From Acetobacteraceae bacterium (GTDB lineage Bacteria; Pseudomonadota; Alphaproteobacteria; Acetobacterales; Acetobacteraceae), in assembly GCA_027451405.1 (NCBI GenBank), contig DAIDJM010000033.1, positions 62,001 through 126,000 on the forward strand: DNA of 64,000 nt, given 5' to 3'. The position numbers and the translations under genes were made by a program. The notes beneath the pieces are model-generated. The model was not told the DNA's origin. It did no database searches and worked only from the letters and a program-made list of their open reading frames with translations. Of this stretch, positions 58,330 through 64,000 are shown piece by piece. Numbering within the stretch: position 1 is the stretch's first letter; each line of letters starts with the position of its first letter.

Positions 58330-59654
58330 GCGAGCTTCCGAAACTGACGCGGCGCGCGAGCCTCGCGCTCGCGCTGCCGGCCGCGCTCGGCGGCTGCGGC
58401 CTCTTCAACTGGATCGGCGGCGACAATGCCGAGCCGCCGATCCCGGGCAACCGCGAGCCGGTGCTGCCGCCCTCGCGTGGCCTGCAGGTCGATGCCATTT
58501 CGGACGTGGAACTGCCGCCGGTGGTCGTGAACCCCGACTGGCTGCAGTTCGCGCTCAACCCGGTGCACAATCCGGGCAATGTCGCGGGCGGCCTCACCCG
58601 CGGCTGGCGCGTCGGCATCGGCCAGGGCGGGTCGTATCGCCGCCGCCTCACCGCCCAGCCGCTGGTCGCCGGCGGCCAAGTCTATACGATGGACACCAAC
58701 GGCGAAGTCGCCGCCTTCGCGCTCGACAGCGGCGCCCGTCTGTGGCGCACCTCGACCAAGCCAAAGAAGAACCGCAGCAGCAATCTGGGCGGCGGCATCG
58801 GCATCGCCGGCGGCCGGCTCTACGCCGCCACGGGACGCGGCGAACTGCTGTCGATGGACGCCGCGAGCGGCGCGATCGGCTGGCGCGTCGATCTCGGCGC
58901 TCCGGCGCGCAGCGCGCCCACCATCGTCGACGGCGCGGTCTATGTCGTCAACATAAACGAACAATTGCGCGCCTACGCGGCCGATACCGGCCGCTCGCTC
59001 TGGACCTATCAGGGCAATCCGGCCGACACCGGCATGCTCACCCAATCGGCGCCGGCGGTCTCCGAAGGGCTGGTCGTCACCGGGTTCGAATCCGGCGATC
59101 TCGCCGCGGTTCGCGCCGATACCGGCCTGCTCGCCTGGAGCGACAATCTCGGCGCGCTCAAAGGCACGGCGGCGCTTACCGAATTCTCCACCGTGCGCGG
59201 CGCCGCGGTGATCGATCAGGGCATCGTCTATGCGATCGGGCTCGGCGGCCTCATGGCGGCGCTCGACCTGCGTTCGGGCCGCCGCGTCTGGAGCCGCGAC
59301 ATCGCCGGCGCCTACACGCCCTGGCTCGCGGGCGGCACGCTTTTCATTGTGAACACGGACCAGAAAGTGGCCGCCATCAGCAAGGATGACGGCACGGTGC
59401 ATTGGGTGGCCGATCTGCCGCGCTTCACCAATCCGAAGCGCACCAAAGGGCTGATCAGCTGGGCGGGCCCCTCGCTGATCGGCGGCAAGCTGATCCTGGT
59501 GTCGACCAATGCGCGCATGGTGGTGCTCGATCCGACCAACGGCGCGGCGGTTGCGAACCAGGAACTGGATCACCACGCCACGATCGCGCCGACCGCGGCA
59601 CAGGGAAAGATGCTGCTGTTGACCGATGACGGGAAGCTAACTGCGTATAGCTAG
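58326..59654 (+). CDS. bamB: Outer membrane assembly factor BamB
   Basis: 442-residue lipoprotein (lipobox LGGC, Cys24) with an eight-bladed PQQ-like beta-propeller: repeated blades such as GGQVYTMDTNGEVAAFALDS and GGRLYAATGRGELLSMDAAS. It is part of the BAM complex that inserts outer-membrane beta-barrels. Gene order yfgM-bamB-der matches many proteobacteria. Family B repeat copy 3 follows the stop codon and separates it from der. Confidence 0.93.
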   Translation: MSELPKLTRRASLALALPAALGGCGLFNWIGGDNAEPPIPGNREPVLPPSRGLQVDAISDVELPPVVVNPDWLQFALNPVHNPGNVAGGLTRGWRVGIGQGGSYRRRLTAQPLVAGGQVYTMDTNGEVAAFALDSGARLWRTSTKPKKNRSSNLGGGIGIAGGRLYAATGRGELLSMDAASGAIGWRVDLGAPARSAPTIVDGAVYVVNINEQLRAYAADTGRSLWTYQGNPADTGMLTQSAPAVSEGLVVTGFESGDLAAVRADTGLLAWSDNLGALKGTAALTEFSTVRGAAVIDQGIVYAIGLGGLMAALDLRSGRRVWSRDIAGAYTPWLAGGTLFIVNTDQKVAAISKDDGTVHWVADLPRFTNPKRTKGLISWAGPSLIGGKLILVSTNARMVVLDPTNGAAVANQELDHHATIAPTAAQGKMLLLTDDGKLTAYS

Positions 59655-59657
59655 ATC

Positions 59658-59773
59658 CTTCTTTTTCTGAAGAAAAAGAAGCAAAAAGACTTTATCCGTA
59701 TAAGTGTGGGCTTCGACACCGCACGGATACGTCGCGAAAGTTTTTTTGGTTCTTTTTTTTCAAAAAAAGAACA
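59658..59773. repeat. Family B AT-rich element, copy 3 (inverted), between bamB and der
   Basis: 59658-59693 is the exact reverse complement of the 36-nt right block of copies 1 and 2. The core (59694-59733) forms its own hairpin (ATCCGT with ACGGAT). 59734-59773 corresponds to the left block with longer T-runs and a short deletion. It ends 3 nt before the der ATG, so the der ribosome-binding region is within the element (AAAAAAAGAACA). It is the only sequence between the two genes. Confidence 0.88.
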
Positions 59774-59776
59774 AAC

Positions 59777-61114
59777 ATGCTCACCGTTGTCATCGCCGGC
59801 CGGCCCAATGTCGGCAAAAGCACGCTCTTCAACCGGCTCGCCGGCGGAAGGCGCGCGATCGTGTCCGACATTCCGGGCGTGACGCGCGACCGGCAGCAGG
59901 CGGAGGCGATGTTGCGCGGGCGGCTCGTGCGGCTCATCGACACGGCGGGGCTCGAGGAAAGCGATCCCGATTCGCTGTTCGGGCGCATGCGGGCCTCGTC
60001 CGAAGCCGCGGTCGCGCAAGCCGATCTCGTGGTGTTCGTGGTCGATGCGCGGGCCGGGATCGTGCCGGCCGACGAGCATTTCGCGGCATGGTTGCGGCGT
60101 CAGAACAGGCCGGTGTTGCTGGTGGCGAACAAGGCCGAGGGCCGGAGCGGCGGGGCGGCGGCGATGGAGGCCTGGTCGCTGGGCTTAGGCGAGCCTTTGG
60201 CGGTTTCGGCCGAGCATGGCGAGGGCATCGCCGACCTCATGAGCGAAATCGCCGACCGGTTGCCGCAGGCGGAGGCAGAGGCGGCGGCGGAGGAGGCATC
60301 CGACCGGCCGCTCAAGCTCGCGATCGTGGGCCGGCCGAACGCGGGAAAATCGACCCTGCTGAACCGGCTCGTCGGCGAGGAACGCATGATCACCGGGCCG
60401 GAGCCGGGCCTCACGCGCGACGCGGTCGCGGTTCTGTTGCAGGACGAGAACGGCGCCGTCGAGCTCGTCGACACGGCCGGCTTGCGGCGGCGCGCCCGGA
60501 TCGAGGCGCCGCTCGAGAAGCTCTCGGTGCAATCGACCCTCGCGGCCTTGCGCATGGCCGAAGTGGTGGCGCTGGTGGTCGACGCGACCGAGGGTCTGCA
60601 CGAGCAGGATTTGCAGATCGGCCGGCTGATCGAGCGCGAGGGACGCGCCCTGGTACTGGTCGCCAACAAATGGGATGCGGTCGCGGATCGCGAGGCGGCG
60701 CGCCGGGCGCTGGCCGAGCGGCTCGAAAGTTCGCTCGCCCAGCTCGAAGGGATCGCGGTCGTGCCGCTGTCCGCGCTGACCGGCGCCGGCACCGCGCGGC
60801 TCCTGCCGGCGGTGCGGGCGGCCTATGCGACCTGGAACATGCGGGTGCCGACCGGCGAACTGAATCGCTGGTTCGAGGCGGCGCTCGAGCGGCATCCGCC
60901 GCCGCTGATCGAGGGACGGCGGCTCAAACTGCGCTACATCACCCAGGCCAAGGCGCGGCCGCCCACCTTCGTGGTGTTCGGCACGCGCGCGGAACAGATG
61001 CCGGCGTCCTTCACACGCTACCTGGTCCGTGGCCTACGCGAGACTTTCGGGCTCGCCGGCACGCCGATCCGGCTGCAGGGGCGCGGGACGGTCAACCCGT
61101 TCGCAGAGAAATGA
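59777..61114 (+). CDS. der: Ribosome-assembly GTPase Der (EngA)
   Basis: 445 residues with two tandem GTPase domains. G1 motifs are GRPNVGKS (8-15) and GRPNAGKS near residue 184; DTAGLEE and DTAGLRR are the G3 motifs; NKAEG and NKWDA the G4 motifs. A C-terminal KH-like domain ends the protein. It is essential for 50S subunit assembly. The start codon is 3 nt after the family B repeat. Its 3' end overlaps the convergent stress-protein gene by 23 nt. Confidence 0.96.
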   Translation: MLTVVIAGRPNVGKSTLFNRLAGGRRAIVSDIPGVTRDRQQAEAMLRGRLVRLIDTAGLEESDPDSLFGRMRASSEAAVAQADLVVFVVDARAGIVPADEHFAAWLRRQNRPVLLVANKAEGRSGGAAAMEAWSLGLGEPLAVSAEHGEGIADLMSEIADRLPQAEAEAAAEEASDRPLKLAIVGRPNAGKSTLLNRLVGEERMITGPEPGLTRDAVAVLLQDENGAVELVDTAGLRRRARIEAPLEKLSVQSTLAALRMAEVVALVVDATEGLHEQDLQIGRLIEREGRALVLVANKWDAVADREAARRALAERLESSLAQLEGIAVVPLSALTGAGTARLLPAVRAAYATWNMRVPTGELNRWFEAALERHPPPLIEGRRLKLRYITQAKARPPTFVVFGTRAEQMPASFTRYLVRGLRETFGLAGTPIRLQGRGTVNPFAEK

Positions 61115-61505
61115 CCTCGTGCTCCGCGGTGCGGCTGCCTTCCGGAACCGCCTCGCGCCGCGTCGGCGGGCGCAGATGCTCGACATGCTCGTGCAGGCGC
61201 CGGGGTGAGAGACGCCGGAAGATGTAGCTGACCGCGTCGGCATGATCTTCCGGGATCTGGATCCGGATCGCGTGGGTGCCGGGCGGAAGATCGCGATCCT
61301 CTGCCTCGGCCAGCGGTTCAGACCGTCCACGCAGCCATTTTTGCCGCCGGGGACGATGGTGCGATTCCGGCATGCTGCGGCGGTCGCTGCCGGCGGCGTA
61401 ACGCTCGATGCGCTCCGCCGCGACGCCCGAGCCGCGCAGATGCCGCACGGCACGGTCCGCTTCTCCCAGCGAGTCGAAATGAGCCTCGATTTGCGCTTCG
61501 CTCAT
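61092..61505 (-). CDS. General stress protein 17M-like small protein
   Basis: 137 residues. The start MSEAQIEAHFDSLGEADRAV and later GTHAIRIQIPEDHADAVSYI resemble the stress-protein 17M-like domain also found in the middle of the neighbouring DUF2382 protein (SHVVSVRVPEDHAEAVAAIL). The two genes lie 10 nt apart on the same strand and may share origin and regulation. Exact function unknown. Confidence 0.7.
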   Translation of the reverse strand: MSEAQIEAHFDSLGEADRAVRHLRGSGVAAERIERYAAGSDRRSMPESHHRPRRQKWLRGRSEPLAEAEDRDLPPGTHAIRIQIPEDHADAVSYIFRRLSPRRLHEHVEHLRPPTRREAVPEGSRTAEHEVISLRTG

Positions 61506-61515
61506 GGCGACCGGT

Positions 61516-62799
61516 TCATCGCTTCGGGGTGGTGGTGCCACGGCCGCGTTCGGTCTCGCCGTCCTTGGTGATTTCCACCTCTTCGCGCCGCACCGTGTCG
61601 CGCACCGTCTCGACGCGCTCGCTGGTGCCGCGCGTGACCACGACCTCCTCGCGAACCCGCGCCGTCTTGCCGACCACCGCCTCCTCCTCGGATTCCGTTA
61701 CTTCGATGGTGCGGTCGGCGAATTCCGGCGTGACTTCACGCTGCTCGGTGGAGACCGGACGGCGCTCGACCGAGACGCGCTCGCTGCGCAGTGCCACCTG
61801 CTCCTCCACCGGAGTTTCGATGACATAACGACGAATCCGCGTGGTGCCGCGATTGACCACGCGCTTGCCGACCGAGATCTGTTCCTCGCCGAGCGGCAGG
61901 CGCTCTTCTTCGGTGGCGGCGCCGGCGCGCGCGGTATCAGTACCCGCCGTGCGGCGCGGCGGCGTGCCGGCGGCGCGCCGTTCGCCGGCCATCTCGGCCG
62001 CAACCGCGGCCGATCCGCTCGCCGCGCGATCGGTGCCGGTTCTCATTTCGGTGGCGCGCGGCGTGGCGGCGCCGACGCCGTAGGTCTGCGCGCGTTCGTC
62101 GACGTCCACCGGATGGTGCCGCTCGAGAATGGCGGCAACCGCCTCCGCATGATCTTCGGGCACGCGCACGCTCACCACATGCGAGCCGCGTTGCAGACCC
62201 TGTTCATAGGTCTCGGCATCGCTCTCGCTCTCGCCGCCGAAAATGGAGGTCCAGAAACCTTCCTTTTTTGGCGCCGTCTCGTGGGAACGGCTCTCCGCTG
62301 AATGCTGCGAGATCGCGGATGCCGGAACATTCGACTCGCGCAGGTCGAGCACCGCCGCAGCGGCCTGGTCCTTCGAGTCGAACATCGCAACGATCGTCTG
62401 TTCCTCCATCTTGCCTCTCCTTGCTTCCGCGTCTCGCGTGATGCGCGAAATTACCGCTCGCTGCTCACGAAGTTGCAGGGTCTCGATATGTTGTGAGGTG
62501 GTCCGCACGCGCCGCAGACGCACCTCCTCGCGGAGCCGCAGACGCCGCTCCACGACCAGAACTTCCTCCACCACGGGGATGATCGTGATCTCGCCCTCTT
62601 CCCGAACCGGCGGAGCGGAGTCGACAAAGATGCCGACCGGAACACGCTCGATTTCGATTTGCTCCCGCGCCAGTGCGGCCTCGACGCGCTCCTCCCGCAC
62701 GCCGGTGATGGTCTCGACACGGAGGATATCGCCGCCCACGCGGCGGCGTTCGACCGTGACCTGCTCTTCATGCAGCGGCAGGACGATCTCGGGATCCAT
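61516..62799 (-). CDS. Fused double-DUF2382 stress protein with an internal start
   Basis: 427 residues. Residues 1-130 are a DUF2382/YsnF-type domain (LPLHEEQVTVERRRVGGDIL...EEVLVVERRLRLREEVRLRR). Residues 131-215 resemble a 17M-like stress domain (IVAMFDSKDQAAAAVLDLRE). Residues 290-400 form a second DUF2382 domain (EEISVG-like start, RRYVIETPVEEQVALRSERV, REEVVVTRGTSERVE). An ATG at 62409 inside the frame has AAGGAG 7 nt upstream, a far better site than that of the first ATG, so a shorter 297-residue product is likely also made. DUF2382 proteins are linked to desiccation and oxidative stress. Confidence 0.82.
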   Translation of the reverse strand: MDPEIVLPLHEEQVTVERRRVGGDILRVETITGVREERVEAALAREQIEIERVPVGIFVDSAPPVREEGEITIIPVVEEVLVVERRLRLREEVRLRRVRTTSQHIETLQLREQRAVISRITRDAEARRGKMEEQTIVAMFDSKDQAAAAVLDLRESNVPASAISQHSAESRSHETAPKKEGFWTSIFGGESESDAETYEQGLQRGSHVVSVRVPEDHAEAVAAILERHHPVDVDERAQTYGVGAATPRATEMRTGTDRAASGSAAVAAEMAGERRAAGTPPRRTAGTDTARAGAATEEERLPLGEEQISVGKRVVNRGTTRIRRYVIETPVEEQVALRSERVSVERRPVSTEQREVTPEFADRTIEVTESEEEAVVGKTARVREEVVVTRGTSERVETVRDTVRREEVEITKDGETERGRGTTTPKR

Positions 62800-62853
62800 G
62801 CAACCCCCACGCGCAAGGGCTGAACGTAGGCACGGCCGAGCAGTTGCCGGATT

Positions 62854-63579
62854 TCAGGTCAGCGCCGCGCGAATCCGGTAGATGAGGCAGCCGATCCATT
62901 CATGCATGGCCGTTTCGCTTTCGACCCATCCGCGCAGGCTCGGCACGAAGGCGGCGGCGTAGAGCGGCGGCCAAGCGGGATCGGCGGCCGGCACCGCGGT
63001 CACGGCGAGACCGGCATGCCGGAAGGCGATCAGCGATCGCCGCATGTGCCAGCCATGCGTGACCAGGTAAATCGCATGGATACCGGCGCCGTGCAGGATG
63101 GCGGCGCTGTCGACCGCGTTCTGCCACGTGTCGAGACTGCGGGTTTCGCGCCAGCGCACGGTGAGCCCGAAATCGCGCGCGAAGCTCTCGTCCATCTGGT
63201 CGGCGAGCGAAGGCGTGTGGGGATGGACCCGGCCGCCGCTGACAAGCAGCGGCAGACCGGTGCGGCGCGCGAGCCTGGCCGCGACGGCCTCGCGCTCGAG
63301 CGTGGCCGGGCCGATTTCATAGGTGCGCCGGCCGTTCTCGACGATGGGCTGCTCGTCGCCGCTCAGCACGACGATCGCCTGGGGCGCAGGGCCCGGGGGC
63401 GGGTCGACGCGCAGCGCCGCGAGCAGCGCGCCGGAGACGATGGGCATGCCGAAAACGGCGAGGCCGGCGAGCCCGGTCCAGAGGATCGCGGGGCGGCGCA
63501 GCGCGGCGCCGGCGGCGGCGATGGTGAGGCAGTTGAGCGGGGGGATGAGGAGCAGCGTGGGCAGGGTGGCGAGGGACAT
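62854..63579 (-). CDS. YdcF/SanA-family (DUF218) membrane protein
   Basis: 241 residues. Two N-terminal membrane helices (LATLPTLLLIPPLNCLTIAA, LAGLAVFGMPIVSGALLAAL) are followed by the DUF218 domain: AIVVLSGDE near residue 67, LLVSGGR near residue 112 and the conserved SLDTWQNAVDSAAIL...VTHGWHMRRSL. The family includes SanA, ElyC and YdcF, which affect envelope integrity; YdcF may bind nucleotides. The start at 63579 is the first ATG after a family A repeat. Confidence 0.86.
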   Translation of the reverse strand: MSLATLPTLLLIPPLNCLTIAAAGAALRRPAILWTGLAGLAVFGMPIVSGALLAALRVDPPPGPAPQAIVVLSGDEQPIVENGRRTYEIGPATLEREAVAARLARRTGLPLLVSGGRVHPHTPSLADQMDESFARDFGLTVRWRETRSLDTWQNAVDSAAILHGAGIHAIYLVTHGWHMRRSLIAFRHAGLAVTAVPAADPAWPPLYAAAFVPSLRGWVESETAMHEWIGCLIYRIRAALT

Positions 63580-63587
63580 GCGTTTGG

Positions 63588-63690
63588 CCTCCGGCGCGCA
63601 AGGATCCGCCCTCTCCGCCCCGAACGCCCGGGGTTCGGGGCCTTTCGGCCCCATTGGGGTGCCGGGGCGAAGCCTCCCCGACCGCCGCGA
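63588..63690. repeat. Family A repeat copy upstream of the ydcF-like gene
   Basis: Left terminus GCCTCCGGCG (63588-63597), then the inner hairpin GGGGCC-TTTC-GGCCCC (63637-63652) and a decayed right end GACCGCCGCGAAAGCC. It fills the space between the lipid kinase and the YdcF gene, both leftward. It may separate their transcripts. Confidence 0.65.
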
Positions 63691-63695
63691 AAGCC

Positions 63696-64000
63696 TTACC
63701 CCACCACCTCGATCGGCGCCGCCGCGTCGCGCACCAGCAACGGGGCGTTTCCCGCCGCATCGCCATCCGCCTGCGCGGGCGATTCGCTCAGGATTTCCAC
63801 CTGGCTTGCCCGCACGAGCCGCATGCCCGGCGCTTCCGGCAACAGATTAAGCACCAGCGCGCCGCCATACATAAGGGCGGCGCCGGGGCCGCAGCCGCCG
63901 AACAGGGCGACCGTGAAACCGGGTTCCCCCGGCCGTGCGTTCGGCGCCAGCCGGTAAGGACCGGCATAGAGCCGGCCTTTGCTCACGACGACGCTGCCGG
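63696..64000 (-). CDS. Diacylglycerol/lipid kinase family protein, C-terminal part
   Basis: Only the last 101 codons are in the window; the frame is open to its edge. The visible part (VVVSKGRLYAGPYRLAPNAR, GFTVALFGGCGPGAALMYGG, LVRASQVEILSESPAQADGD) matches the C-terminal beta-sandwich of DagK/YegS-type lipid kinases, ending in a product-side strand APLLVRDAAAPIEVVG. The ATP-binding half is not seen, so activity cannot be judged. A GTG at 63986 is not the likely start. Confidence 0.75.
   Translation of the reverse strand, partial: GSVVVSKGRLYAGPYRLAPNARPGEPGFTVALFGGCGPGAALMYGGALVLNLLPEAPGMRLVRASQVEILSESPAQADGDAAGNAPLLVRDAAAPIEVVG

Noticed and set aside
57930-59576. Long minus-strand frame opposite yfgM-like and bamB
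   Set aside because: The composition is that of a GC-rich antisense shadow. The plus strand carries complete BamB propeller repeats.

Overview
The window is about 70% GC and carries 68 protein-coding calls, one tRNA and one tmRNA. Several things point to an alphaproteobacterium of the Rhodospirillales, most likely Acetobacteraceae: a two-piece, circularly permuted ssrA with an ANDNF-type tag, an alpha-type SspB, MipZ, ThyX instead of ThyA, and an FDS-type formate dehydrogenase. Family placement is inference. Almost all genes are housekeeping chromosomal genes. I see no prophage, transposase or CRISPR array.

Layout. 1-3535: an EtfB-type methyltransferase (cut by the window edge) and ubiA run leftward; rsmE and gshA run rightward, and the ubiA and rsmE start codons overlap. 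3684-8455: plsC, then the tightly coupled miaB-phoH-ybeY-corC block for tRNA, rRNA and envelope maintenance. 8688-14658: a GH16 glucanase, a leftward pqiABC lipid-transport operon, mipZ and tRNA-Thr(CGT). 14897-21470: a lipoprotein, an AraC regulator with an FNR-like box upstream, a fused aroK-aroB gene, xerD, accA and a class I aldolase. 21541-28122: two DUF4142 proteins, a UbiK-like factor, hldD, lgt, a MidA-type methyltransferase, pgeF and thyX. 28168-30133: ssrA directly followed by sspB, which encodes the adaptor that delivers ssrA-tagged proteins to ClpXP. 30321-33209: mscL, a CBS protein and a ClC channel, probably for osmotic and ion balance. 33293-39425: a quinone oxidoreductase, an esterase, gyrB and a MASE1-GGDEF cyclase. 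40364-45644: fdsG-fdsB-fdsA plus an orphan pqqD-like gene. 45649-57541: assorted metabolic and envelope genes (phosphatase, DUF4336, SDR, HAD, YceI, GH17, thioredoxin-reductase-like, phospholipase D, ABC-F, ROK kinase). 57649-64000: yfgM-like, bamB and der, two stress-type proteins, a YdcF protein and the end of a lipid kinase.

The most unusual feature is two families of dispersed intergenic inverted repeats. Family A is GC-rich, bounded by GCCTCCGGCGG and CCGCCGGAGGC, and has inner GGGGCC/GGCCCC hairpins; there are about ten copies. Its copy at 4623-4717 is a perfect 41-bp inverted repeat that contains the miaB ribosome-binding site. Family B is extremely AT-rich, about 115 bp, and forms one long imperfect palindrome. 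It has three full copies and one half copy, two of which directly abut the starts of fdsA and der. Both families look like REP/MITE-type elements that also act as transcription or translation signals.

Translational coupling is pervasive. Many neighbouring genes overlap by ATGA, GTGA or TTGA, including three TTG starts that are used only at such overlaps.
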